NCBI RefSeq assembly: GCF_900107405.1
Contig: NZ_FNPV01000004.1
Location: 62,001 to 126,000, forward strand
DNA length: 64,000 nucleotides
Reading direction: 5' to 3'
Origin: Tindallia californiensis
Lineage (GTDB): Bacteria; Bacillota; Clostridia; Peptostreptococcales; Tindalliaceae
The notes under the pieces are model-generated. The model saw only the letters and a program-made list of their open reading frames with translations. It was not told the DNA's origin and ran no database searches. Of this stretch, positions 44,900 through 53,890 are shown one piece after another (positions within the stretch are counted from its first letter, which is position 1; the number at the start of each line of letters is the position of its first letter). A program made the translations under genes and the position numbers.

Positions 44900-45250
44900 A
44901 TGAGAGTGTTAATTGTAGATGACGCAACGATTCTTCGGAAACTAATCAGAATGACTTTAGAAGAAATAGGGCACGAAGTGGTTGGAGAAGCAGAGAATGG
45001 GTTTAAGGCGGTGTTGAAATGTGCCGATTTGAAACCGGATGTCATTTTTTTGGACATAACAATGCCTGAGATGGATGGTTTAACAGCCATTCCAAAACTT
45101 ATTGAAAAAAATCCATCTGTAAAGATTGTGGTTTGTAGTGCCTTGGGTCAGAAAGCAATGATTATACAGGCGATTAAAAGCGGAGCGGTTAATTTTATTG
45201 TTAAACCTTTTGAAAAAGAGACGATTAAAAAGGTGATGCAAGTGATCTAA
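44900..45250 (+). CDS. CheY-like single-domain response regulator
   Basis: A 116-residue receiver domain with no output. DD acid pocket (residues 7-8), phosphoacceptor in IFLDITMPEMDG, Thr/Ser in VVCSALG and Lys in IVKPFEKE are intact. No chemotaxis gene adjoins; it lies directly after a membrane protein gene. Its kinase is not identified; the hybrid kinase gene 1.1 kb downstream is a possibility. Confidence 0.92.
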   Translation: MRVLIVDDATILRKLIRMTLEEIGHEVVGEAENGFKAVLKCADLKPDVIFLDITMPEMDGLTAIPKLIEKNPSVKIVVCSALGQKAMIIQAIKSGAVNFIVKPFEKETIKKVMQVI

Positions 45251-45269
45251 CCAACGATCTGCAAGAAAA

Positions 45270-46184
45270 TTAACGATCAGCTTCTATTCCTAAAACCTCC
45301 GGTTCGGGAAGGGATTTTTTTAGATTCACTTCAACCATCAGAATAGCAACGAAAATAAGGGCGCATCCAAAGAGCATCGCTATGGTCATTTCTTCTTGCA
45401 ACAACCAGACTCCTAAAACAGCTGCAAAAACAGATTCTAAAGACATGATAATGGAAGCGTGTGAGGAAGTCGTGTGTTTTTGGGCGACTGTTTGAACAGT
45501 AAAACAGCCAAAGGTTGAAACAACTGCCATATAAACAATTGCAATCCAGGCGCGGGAAGGCAGGGATGCAGGCATAGGTTCAAAAATAAGAGCGGCTCCA
45601 ATGAACCACAGGGCGGCTACTGAAATCTGAATAAAAGCAACCTTGAAAACATGAATGGTTTTAGTATAGTATTCGATGGATAAAATGTGCATAGCAAAAA
45701 AAAGAGCGCAAAGTAAGGTTAGCCAATCGCCCTTGTTGAGCGAAAGGGTAGAATCCAGACCGATAAAACCAATGCCAATCAATGTTAAGAAACTTCCGAT
45801 GAATACCTTCAACGGGGGTCTTTTTTTGTATAATAACCAGTAAAGGAATGGCACCATTATGACGTAAGTGGCGGTTAGGAATCCTTGTTTAGAAGCAGTA
45901 GTGTATTGAAGTCCGACGGTTTGCGCAGCAAAAGCTAGAAAAAGAATAGTTCCGACAACCGAACTATTTCGAAATTCTTGTATGGAAATTTTTCCAATCC
46001 AGCGGTGTAAAGAAACATAGACAACAACGGCGGCTAGTGTAAAACGAAAAGCCATTAAATACATAGGCGTTAGACTGTTCAGTGCATCTTTGACAGCAAC
46101 AAAGCCTCCACCCCATGCAAAAGCAACAAAAAGAAGGCTTAGATCTGCCGCGTATTTTTTTTGTTTGGCGGTTAATGAGTTCAT
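45270..46184 (-). CDS. EamA/DMT-superfamily transporter
   Basis: A 304-residue membrane protein with ten helices as two EamA repeats: LLFVAFAWGGGFVAVKDAL and GSFLTLIGIGFIG in the first, VSTFGCFTVQTVAQKHTT and SLESVFAAVLGVWLL in the second. Likely exports amino acids or other metabolites. Monocistronic, convergent with the CheY gene. Confidence 0.92.
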   Translation of the reverse strand: MNSLTAKQKKYAADLSLLFVAFAWGGGFVAVKDALNSLTPMYLMAFRFTLAAVVVYVSLHRWIGKISIQEFRNSSVVGTILFLAFAAQTVGLQYTTASKQGFLTATYVIMVPFLYWLLYKKRPPLKVFIGSFLTLIGIGFIGLDSTLSLNKGDWLTLLCALFFAMHILSIEYYTKTIHVFKVAFIQISVAALWFIGAALIFEPMPASLPSRAWIAIVYMAVVSTFGCFTVQTVAQKHTTSSHASIIMSLESVFAAVLGVWLLQEEMTIAMLFGCALIFVAILMVEVNLKKSLPEPEVLGIEADR

Positions 46185-46355
46185 AAAAAGTCTCCTTAAA
46201 GTTTGTTAAAGTTCATTTTGATATAGCCCGATACTACTACTATAGCAGAGGAAAGCGCCGAGGAAAAGAGGAAAAAGAAAGAATCAACAGACGAAAAGGT
46301 AGATAAGGGAAGTTTTAGGGGATCGCCTTGTTGGATGGGAAGGAAGAAGGGTAAG

Positions 46356-48932
46356 ATGAAAACAATAAACAATAAAGGTTGTGGGTGTCTTATGATAGAA
46401 AACAGTGAACAAAGCCTAATCGGTAAGGTGGTAAAATTAGAGAAAAAAGTAAAGGAAATGGAAACAAATTCTTTTATTTCATCGGAGGAGACACCTTATT
46501 TTGAAGCTGTAAAAGAAATAGTAAATGGATCAAAAGAAATAAGCATGCAATTACAACAGTTTTACCATATTATTGACGGATTGGATTATCCATTTTATCT
46601 GATTGAGGCGAATACTTTTCGGGTGTTGCTGGCAAATAAGAAGGCAATGGGAGACAGGAAATCCCTTCTGGAAGAAGGGATTTCTTGTCATGAGTTAACG
46701 CATGACCGTCTGAAACCATGTGACCCAAAGGATCATCCATGTGCTTTATTGGAAGTGTTAGAAAAAAAGAAGGCTGTAAAGCTAGAACATAAACATAAGA
46801 ACGTAGATGAAACGATACAGGACGTTGAAGTGCATGCTCATCCCATTTTTAATGCTGATGGGGAAATACATCAAGTTCTGGAATATGTTTTAGATATTAC
46901 AGAACGAAAGAAAACAGAAGAGGAACTGGAAAAAAGAGAAGCATTACTCAGAGCTTCTCAAAAGATAACAAAAACCGGTGCCTGGGAATGGGATCTAGAG
47001 AAAAAAACCATGTATTGGACAGAAGAAACCTATCTGATTCATGGGATGGAGCGGGAAGAACTGATGCCAGGATCGCCGGAACATATTGAAAAGAGCATGC
47101 AGGGCTATGAGCGTGATGATATACCCAAAATTGCCGACGCTTTTAGAAAATGTTGTAATCAAGGCAAAGCATATGATATGGAACTGCCTTACACAAGATC
47201 AGATGGGGAAAAAATATGGATTCGAACTACGGCTGAACCAGTGATTGAAGAGGGTAAGGTTAAAAAAGTAATTGGAACTTTTGTGGATATTACACAAAGA
47301 AAAGAGACGGAGCTGGCGTTAAAAATTGCTAAAGAAGAAGCAGAAAAAGCAAATGATGCTAAGTCGAGATTTTTAGCCAATATGAGTCACGAAATTCGCA
47401 ATCCCATGAATGCTATTATTGGATTGACGCATTTATTATTAAAAAAAGAAAACGATGTGTCCTTACATCATGAATACTTGCAGAAAATAAGTGCGGTTTC
47501 CAAGTCTTTAATGAACTTGATTAACGACATTTTAGACTTTTCAAAAATTGAAGCTGGAGAAATGACCTTAGAAAATCAATCTTTTAACTTGGAAGATGTG
47601 ATGGAACAGGTAAAGACTGTCAGTATGACGGCGGCAAAAGAGAAAGGGATACCATTGCTGGTTGATGTAGAAGCTGGTACACCGGTGATACTAACCGGCG
47701 ACGCTTTTCGCCTGGAGCAGATCTTAACAAACCTGGTAAGCAACGCCATTAAATTTACAGAAAAAGGAAAAGTAAGTTTACATGTGCGGGCGGAAGGTTT
47801 ATTGGAAGAAGGGAAAGAAAAAATAGTATTTACTATTTCGGATACAGGGATAGGAATGACAAAAATACAGGCAGAAAACTTATTTAAGCCTTATCAGCAG
47901 GCAGAGGTAACGACAAGTCGTCGTTATGGTGGAACTGGTTTGGGTTTGGCGATTTCCAGATACCTGGTAGAACAAATGGGAGGAATGTTAACGGTAAGAA
48001 GTGCATTGGGGGTAGGGAGCACCTTCACCTGTGCGATCACCTTTAAGATGGCAGAAGAGAGAGAAAAGCCTTATGGAAAAGCTGTAAAAAAAATGCCAAT
48101 AGAACCTGATACCGTTGAAGAATCACTACTTAAAGGAAAGAGAATCTTGGTGGTAGACGATGATGAAGTGAATCAATTGGTAGCTAAAGGAATTATGAAA
48201 GAATGGGGAATAGAAACAGAGGTAGCTTCTGATGGAGAAACCGCTATTCAAAAAGTGGAAGAAAAGGAATACCATGCGGTTTTAATGGATTTGCGTATGC
48301 ATAAAATGAATGGATTAATAGCCGTTCGGAAAATGAGACATACCAAATCAAAAGAAGCATTGCCGGTGATTGCGATGACGGCAGATGCGATGGAAGAAGA
48401 TCGAAAAAAAACTTTGGCGGCAGGGATGAATGATCATTTAACAAAACCTATCGATCCTCAAAAATTATTTGAATTATTACTTTATTGGACTAGCGAAAAG
48501 GCGGTCAGTCCAAAAGAGGAAAAAGAGGATTGCGAACAGGAAAAAGCACAGATAAGTGAGGGATGCTCAAAAGAAATCATTCCTGGAATTTCTATAAGTG
48601 AAGGGGTTGAAAGGTTTTTAGGCGATGAAGCTTTGTTTATGCAAATACTGGAGCATACATGGAAACATTGGAAAGAGATGAATGATAAAATAAAAACAGC
48701 GTATCAGAGAAAAGATAATTCCTTACTAAAGGTGCAGGTGCATAAAATAAAAGGAACTTCCGGGAATATTAGTGCAAACAGATTGTATCATGCTGCTGCC
48801 GAACTGGAAAGTAACCTACTGAAAAACCAATTAGTACATCTGGACCTTTATTACAAAGAGTTTCAAGCAGCAATGGAAGAAGTGATGATTGGATTGGAAG
48901 TTTTATTTAATAATCAGCCTAGTGAGAAGTAG
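46356..48932 (+). CDS. Hybrid sensor histidine kinase (PAS-PAS-HisKA-HATPase-REC-HPt)
   Basis: An 858-residue soluble kinase, no membrane segment. Order: coiled coil (to 60), a PAS domain (70-185), a second PAS/PAC (205-320), HisKA with ANMSHEIRNPMNAI, ATPase with NLVSNAIKF, DTGIGMT and GGTGLGLAIS, a receiver domain (RILVVDDDEVNQL, phosphoacceptor VLMDLRMHK) and an HPt domain with phosphohistidine HKIKGTSGN near residue 800. Such an architecture phosphorylates an outside response regulator. ATG 46356 follows GGAAGGAAGAAGGG. Its 3' end overlaps the convergent MFS gene by 14 bases. Confidence 0.93.
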   Translation: MKTINNKGCGCLMIENSEQSLIGKVVKLEKKVKEMETNSFISSEETPYFEAVKEIVNGSKEISMQLQQFYHIIDGLDYPFYLIEANTFRVLLANKKAMGDRKSLLEEGISCHELTHDRLKPCDPKDHPCALLEVLEKKKAVKLEHKHKNVDETIQDVEVHAHPIFNADGEIHQVLEYVLDITERKKTEEELEKREALLRASQKITKTGAWEWDLEKKTMYWTEETYLIHGMEREELMPGSPEHIEKSMQGYERDDIPKIADAFRKCCNQGKAYDMELPYTRSDGEKIWIRTTAEPVIEEGKVKKVIGTFVDITQRKETELALKIAKEEAEKANDAKSRFLANMSHEIRNPMNAIIGLTHLLLKKENDVSLHHEYLQKISAVSKSLMNLINDILDFSKIEAGEMTLENQSFNLEDVMEQVKTVSMTAAKEKGIPLLVDVEAGTPVILTGDAFRLEQILTNLVSNAIKFTEKGKVSLHVRAEGLLEEGKEKIVFTISDTGIGMTKIQAENLFKPYQQAEVTTSRRYGGTGLGLAISRYLVEQMGGMLTVRSALGVGSTFTCAITFKMAEEREKPYGKAVKKMPIEPDTVEESLLKGKRILVVDDDEVNQLVAKGIMKEWGIETEVASDGETAIQKVEEKEYHAVLMDLRMHKMNGLIAVRKMRHTKSKEALPVIAMTADAMEEDRKKTLAAGMNDHLTKPIDPQKLFELLLYWTSEKAVSPKEEKEDCEQEKAQISEGCSKEIIPGISISEGVERFLGDEALFMQILEHTWKHWKEMNDKIKTAYQRKDNSLLKVQVHKIKGTSGNISANRLYHAAAELESNLLKNQLVHLDLYYKEFQAAMEEVMIGLEVLFNNQPSEK

Positions 48933-50067
48933 GGTTTGAAAACGTTAATGCAAACATCCATAGGGCAAGGAGAAAAACGATCAAGCCTGTCCAGAAAAAT
49001 GCCATGGCTAAGCTTGTAAACCCTGCTACAAAGCCAACGGCCAGAGAAGTAAAAGCGATGGAAAAGTCGATAACACTTTCCTGAAGGGATAAAACGGATC
49101 CTCGTGTATTCATGGATGAAAGGTCTACCAGCCATGCGGAAAGTACAGAAAGGCCAGCGTTAAATCCAATGCCGGATAAAATACTGCTTAAAACGAATAG
49201 CGGAAATTGTCCGATCTCTATCCATAATAACAAGGCAACGCCTGTACCCAAAAGCATGATAGCGGGCCAGGCAACTTTTGCCCGCCCTAATCGGTCAGAA
49301 AGCGTGCCGGAAAGAACCGTAAAAAACAGACTGGAGAGAGCGAAAAAAGTAAAGTAAATACCCGGATTGCTGATAGTTGTTACTCTAGAAACATGGATAG
49401 CAACAAAAGAAACAAGGGCTCCATAGCACATAGAAGTTATTCCAATTCCTAAATAGACAGGTTGATATTTTTTTGTTCGAATAATTTTTATCATAGGATG
49501 CATACCTTCGACAGGGGGTTCTTCTGTCAGACTGGGAAAGCGAATTCCTAAAAGAACAAGAACAGAAAGAATGCCCATGAAGGTGCACAGTAAGAACCAA
49601 GTATGGTAGCCGTGTTTTCCGGCAACATGCATGGAAGCGGCTGGGCCGGTTAAAAAAGAAAGAGTACTGACAATGCGATAAACAGCCATGTAAAAACCAA
49701 GTTTGTGTAAAGGAGCCATGTCAGCAACCGCCGAAATAGCACTGGAGATAAAAGCGGCAAAACCAATGCCCTGGAAAATACGGATAATTGTAATGGCAGT
49801 CAGGCTATGGCTGAAATAATAAAAAAAAGACGTGATCGTGTAGATAGAAAGACCAATCAATAAAGGGATCTTTCGGCCGACCCGATCGGTTAAAGGTCCA
49901 AAATAAAAGCGGAAAAGAATAGCGACACCATAAAAAAGAGCTGCTTGAAAGCCAGCAAAAAACTCCGTTCCGCCCAAGTCTATGATATATAGCGGTAAGA
50001 GAGTAAAAGTAGAATTAAAAATCGTCATCATTAGAATCGTAACGACATACATCAGCCAAAGATTCAC
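48919..50067 (-). CDS. Major facilitator superfamily transporter
   Basis: A 382-residue membrane protein with 12 helices. GPLTDRVGRKIPLLIGL between helices 2 and 3 and GTLSDRLGRAKVAWPAI in the second half are MFS loops. Likely drug or sugar efflux type. GTG 50067 follows AGGAGG by ten bases; a frame extending to 50346 is spurious because it would run through the divergent TraB gene. Ends convergent with the histidine kinase gene. Confidence 0.9.
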   Translation of the reverse strand: MNLWLMYVVTILMMTIFNSTFTLLPLYIIDLGGTEFFAGFQAALFYGVAILFRFYFGPLTDRVGRKIPLLIGLSIYTITSFFYYFSHSLTAITIIRIFQGIGFAAFISSAISAVADMAPLHKLGFYMAVYRIVSTLSFLTGPAASMHVAGKHGYHTWFLLCTFMGILSVLVLLGIRFPSLTEEPPVEGMHPMIKIIRTKKYQPVYLGIGITSMCYGALVSFVAIHVSRVTTISNPGIYFTFFALSSLFFTVLSGTLSDRLGRAKVAWPAIMLLGTGVALLLWIEIGQFPLFVLSSILSGIGFNAGLSVLSAWLVDLSSMNTRGSVLSLQESVIDFSIAFTSLAVGFVAGFTSLAMAFFWTGLIVFLLALWMFALTFSNPTSH

Positions 50068-50184
50068 TATTATATGGCCTCCTTGGGAGTAATTCCTGAT
50101 AAAGTATCTACAAGTGCCTGTTCTTATGATACAATTATGCCATAAACCCGATGGCTTTGAAACCATCAAAAAGGAAGGGAAAAA

Positions 50185-51450
50185 ATGATAGAAGAGACAA
50201 TAGAAAAAGAAATCAGGGAGAAAAAAACAGAAGTTTCTTTTGAAGAAACATTGCAAGACGTGATAGAAAATCCTCCCATAGATGATGAAAACATTACACG
50301 TTTTTTTCTGGAAGAAAAAGAAATTATTTTGATTGGAACGGCTCATGTATCAAAAAAAAGTGCTGAACAAGTCAAAGAAGTGATTGACTATGAAAAGCCG
50401 GACGCTGTATGCGTAGAGTTGGATCAGCAGCGATACCAATCCATTCTTGCTGGAAATAAATGGAAAGAAACGGATATTTTCAAGATTATCAAAGAAAAAA
50501 AATCAACATTATTGCTGGTCAATTTAATGATATCTTCGTTTCAAAAGCGGATGGCGAAACAATTTGGAGTGAAACCTGGTCAGGAGATGATTCAGGGAAT
50601 CGAATCGGCAAAAGAAAATGGAGCTAAGCTGGTACTAGCGGATCGCAACATTCAGGTTACTTTTTCAAGAGTATGGCGAGGTTTAGGGATCAAAGGAAAA
50701 GCACAATTAATGCTACAGATTTTTTTCAGTTTGTTCGAAGGAGAAGACATTACAGAAGAAGAACTGGAAAAATTAAAATCAAAAGATATGTTGAACGCCA
50801 TGCTAAAAGAATTTACAGAAGCATTTCCCCGACTTAAGACACCTTTGATTGATGAAAGAGATCAGTACCTGGCACAGAAAATAAAAACGGCTCCTGGTGA
50901 AAAAATTATTGCTGTACTGGGTGCGGCTCATGTTCCGGGAATCAAAGAACAAATTCATTATGAACATGATTTAAAAGCGTTATCCCGAGTTCCTAAAAAG
51001 AAAAAAAGTGCAAGCATCATTCCTTGGTTGATTCCTGCGATTATAGTAGGGGTCATAGGATACACTTTTTACCTGAATATTGATGCGGGAATTCAGCAGT
51101 CCATTACATGGATTTTATGGAATGGAAGTTTTTCAGCTCTGGGAGCAGCCCTTGCTTTTGGTCACCCACTTACCATCTTATCAGCTTTCCTAGCGGCACC
51201 TTTAAGTTCCCTTAATCCAATGTTGGCCGCTGGATGGGCCGCTGGTATTGTAGAAGCAGTTCTTCGGAAACCGAATGTTCAGGATTTTGAAGATTTGACA
51301 GAGGATCTGCTTAGTTTCAAGGGGTTCTGGAGAAACAAAGTAACAAGAATACTGTTGGTAGTTGCTTTAACAAATATAGGAAGCAGCGTCGGAACCTTAA
51401 TTGGTGGCGCTAATGTGATTCGCCTGTTTTTAGAAACCATTGGCATGTGA
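50185..51450 (+). CDS. TraB/PrgY-family membrane protein
   Basis: A 421-residue protein. The N-terminal 270 residues show IILIGTAHVSKKSAEQV, CVELDQQRY, KLVLADRNIQVT and GAAHVPGI, the motifs of the TraB/PrgY/GumN (Tiki-like) superfamily, which includes metal-dependent proteases; four hydrophobic segments follow. PrgY limits pheromone signalling in enterococci, but the general role is unknown. AAGGAAGGG lies before the ATG. Confidence 0.88.
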   Translation: MIEETIEKEIREKKTEVSFEETLQDVIENPPIDDENITRFFLEEKEIILIGTAHVSKKSAEQVKEVIDYEKPDAVCVELDQQRYQSILAGNKWKETDIFKIIKEKKSTLLLVNLMISSFQKRMAKQFGVKPGQEMIQGIESAKENGAKLVLADRNIQVTFSRVWRGLGIKGKAQLMLQIFFSLFEGEDITEEELEKLKSKDMLNAMLKEFTEAFPRLKTPLIDERDQYLAQKIKTAPGEKIIAVLGAAHVPGIKEQIHYEHDLKALSRVPKKKKSASIIPWLIPAIIVGVIGYTFYLNIDAGIQQSITWILWNGSFSALGAALAFGHPLTILSAFLAAPLSSLNPMLAAGWAAGIVEAVLRKPNVQDFEDLTEDLLSFKGFWRNKVTRILLVVALTNIGSSVGTLIGGANVIRLFLETIGM

Positions 51451-51477
51451 TTTTCTTTGATGCTTGAGTGAGCATTA

Positions 51478-51511
51478 GCCCTTCGTATAAGAAATACCGG
51501 AGGGTTTTTTT
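51478..51511 (+). terminator. Terminator after the TraB-family gene
   Basis: GCCCTTCGTAT (51478-51488) pairs with ATACCGGAGGG (51494-51504) with one bulge, then seven T. Confidence 0.9.
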
Positions 51512-51569
51512 ATGATGTTTATAAATAGGATTCTTAGTGGGGGCGGTCATCAGATAAAGGAGGAGAAGG

Positions 51570-53594
51570 ATGAAAAAAGTTGCCTTAATTACTATTGGAA
51601 AACCAACATCAAAGGTTATTAAAGAACAGTTGGAAAGTTTATTTGCTGATAAGATGTTAGTGGAAACATATTTGTTGTCGCAGAAAAAAGAAATACTTTC
51701 AGCTGATGTAGATCTTTTTCTTTATACAAAAGGATGTATTCGGTACCTGTTAATAGAAGAAGAACAGATACGAAAGCCATATATTGAAACAGAACGAGTG
51801 ATTAATCATAAGAATATAAAAGAAATCATTTCAATTCCTAAAAAAACAGACGTATTACTGGTAAATGATTCTCAGCGAACAGCTTATGAGGCAATTCAAC
51901 AGCTGGAACTAATCGGGTTGGACCATGTTTCTTATCATCCTTTTTATCCAGGTTGCCGAAAAATGATAGAAGCGAGCATTGCCGTTACGCCTGGCGAAAC
52001 TCATTTAATTCCTGCCGAAGTAGAAAAAGTGATTGATCTTGGGAGTCGGATTTTAGATATTAGTACGATCCATGAAATTATTTTTTCTTTAGAATTAGAG
52101 GAAAAATTTGAAAAAAGTTGTTTAACGGAATATTTAAGAAATATTGTGGAAATATCCAAACTAATCGATGAGAGTCGACAAGATGCACAGGAATCAGAAA
52201 AACTTCTGGAACGCATTGTAAATAGTATTGAGCATGGTATTGCCTATATAGGTGAAAATGGTCATATTATCAATGTGAATACAAACTTTGAAAAAATAAT
52301 CAATAGGGACAAAAGCGAAGTCATTGGTAAAGAAATTTCGATATTAATGGAAATACCAAACAATACTTTGAAAGACCAAATTACTTGGATCACAGAGGTT
52401 AACGGAGTTGAGATGCTGGTCGATGTCCAAAAGATTCATTTTGATTATCGATCCGGACACTTAATGACGATCCAATACACAGATAGGATTTCAAAGTTAG
52501 GCCATCGGATTCGACGAAATCAAGAGAAGAAAATCAAACAACAACTACACACTTTCGAAGATTACTTAACCCAAAACCTGGCGACAAAGCAAATGCTGGG
52601 AAAGGCAAAAAAATTTTCAGAAACGGATGCGACCATTTTAATTCAAGGAGAAAATGGGACAGGGAAAGAAATCTTAGCGCAAGCTATCCATAGTGCTTCG
52701 CGGCGTCGAAAAGGAGCCTTTGTACCCGTTAATATTGGCGCATTAACACCAACTTTACTGGAAAGTGAACTCTTTGGATATGAAGAAGGCTCTTTTACTG
52801 GCGCCTTAAAAGGCGGGAAAATGGGCATTTTTGAAATCGCCAGTGGTGGGACGGTGTTTATTGACGAAATCGGTGATGCACCGCTGGATTTTCAGGTTAA
52901 GCTGCTAAGGGTGCTTGAAGAGAAGAAAATAAGAAGAGTAGGGGCTATGGAGGAAATACCAGTAGATGTTCGTGTAATAGCAGCAACAAACAAGGATTTA
53001 TTAGAACTGGTAGATAAGGAAGTTTTTCGTGAGGATTTGTTTTTTAGATTAAATATTTTGCCATTAAATACGATCCCTTTACGGGAACGGCAAGAAGACA
53101 TTCACTATTTGCTAAAAATATTTGTAGAACAAAAATTTGAGGAAGAAACAGATTTTTTGGAGATATTTGACGACAAGGTAATTGAGCAACTTATCAACTA
53201 CCAATGGCGCGGAAATGTGAGAGAGCTCATTAACTTAGTGGAGTATCTTTCGCTTACCTATGATGGACATTCGATACAGTGTCATGAGTTGCACCCACAT
53301 ATGTTAAAAGATTCAGGTTCTGCCAACCACATGAAAGAGGATACTATTTTCTTAGAGAAAAATGCTTTGTGGATTTTATCGACTCTAGAGGCTAGTGCAC
53401 CGGAATCTTTAGGAAGAACAGCGCTTCGAGATCTTGCGGTAAAAGAAGGATACAGTCTTGGAGAAGGGAAAATACGACGTTTATTAAAAGAGTTGGAGAC
53501 TAAGGCATTGATTATTTCTAAAGGATCTAAAAAAGGTTACGGAATGACACCTTTAGGAAAAACGGTTTTAGAATGCCATATGAAAAGAAGCTAA
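51570..53594 (+). CDS. Sigma-54-dependent transcriptional activator
   Basis: A 674-residue enhancer-binding protein. Residues 1-200 resemble a PrpR-type sensor domain (ALITIGKPTSKVIKE, VLLVNDSQRTAYEAI); a PAS domain follows (VNSIEHGIAYIGENGHIINV); then the AAA+ domain with GENGTGKE (Walker A), ESELFGYEEGSFTGA (GAFTGA loop as GSFTGA) and FIDEIGDAPLDFQVKLLR. The C terminus is a winged-helix-like domain (GEGKIRRLLKELETKALI) instead of the usual Fis helix-turn-helix. It most likely activates the operon just downstream, which has a clear -24/-12 promoter. Confidence 0.93.
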   Translation: MKKVALITIGKPTSKVIKEQLESLFADKMLVETYLLSQKKEILSADVDLFLYTKGCIRYLLIEEEQIRKPYIETERVINHKNIKEIISIPKKTDVLLVNDSQRTAYEAIQQLELIGLDHVSYHPFYPGCRKMIEASIAVTPGETHLIPAEVEKVIDLGSRILDISTIHEIIFSLELEEKFEKSCLTEYLRNIVEISKLIDESRQDAQESEKLLERIVNSIEHGIAYIGENGHIINVNTNFEKIINRDKSEVIGKEISILMEIPNNTLKDQITWITEVNGVEMLVDVQKIHFDYRSGHLMTIQYTDRISKLGHRIRRNQEKKIKQQLHTFEDYLTQNLATKQMLGKAKKFSETDATILIQGENGTGKEILAQAIHSASRRRKGAFVPVNIGALTPTLLESELFGYEEGSFTGALKGGKMGIFEIASGGTVFIDEIGDAPLDFQVKLLRVLEEKKIRRVGAMEEIPVDVRVIAATNKDLLELVDKEVFREDLFFRLNILPLNTIPLRERQEDIHYLLKIFVEQKFEEETDFLEIFDDKVIEQLINYQWRGNVRELINLVEYLSLTYDGHSIQCHELHPHMLKDSGSANHMKEDTIFLEKNALWILSTLEASAPESLGRTALRDLAVKEGYSLGEGKIRRLLKELETKALIISKGSKKGYGMTPLGKTVLECHMKRS

Positions 53595-53635
53595 TGCACA
53601 AAGATGGATATAAGCAACCTATATTGGATAAAAAA

Positions 53636-53672
53636 AGCCGATACTGATTGTTTGGTAGCGGCTATTTTTTTT
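53636..53672 (+). terminator. Terminator after the activator gene
   Basis: AGCCG (53636-53640) pairs with CGGCT (53659-53663), followed by A and eight T. Confidence 0.7.
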
Positions 53673-53715
53673 AGTGAGACGGTAATAAAAAGATAAAATA
53701 AAGAGTTATATCTTG

Positions 53716-53749
53716 CGAATACTGGAAAAGTGGAAGGTGAAAATATTCG
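53716..53749. promoter_or_regulatory. Possible activator site upstream of the sigma-54 promoter
   Basis: CGAATA (53716-53721) and TATTCG (53744-53749) are inverted with 22 bases between. It is closer to the promoter than most enhancer sites, so this is a weak call. Confidence 0.25.
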
Positions 53750-53768
53750 AAATAAAAACACACAAGAA

Positions 53769-53786
53769 TTGGCACAGGTGTTGCAT
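53769..53786 (+). promoter_or_regulatory. Sigma-54 (-24/-12) promoter
   Basis: TTGGCACAGGTGTTGCAT fits TGGCAC-N5-TTGCA exactly, with GG (53771-53772) and GC (53783-53784) ten bases apart. It lies 105 bases before the transporter gene and right after a sigma-54 activator gene. Confidence 0.9.
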
Positions 53787-53890
53787 ATACATAAGAACAA
53801 GAAATGAAATCGAGAGGGGGAATATTGTTGGAGTGCATGTAAGAAAAGCGGAATCATAATAACCTTAATTGTTCAAAAGGAGGAAGTTGG

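Noticed and set aside
50068-50346. N-terminal extension of the MFS transporter
   Set aside because: Would cross the divergent TraB-family gene; composition (many Phe, Cys) is that of an antisense frame, and GTG 50067 has a good ribosome site.
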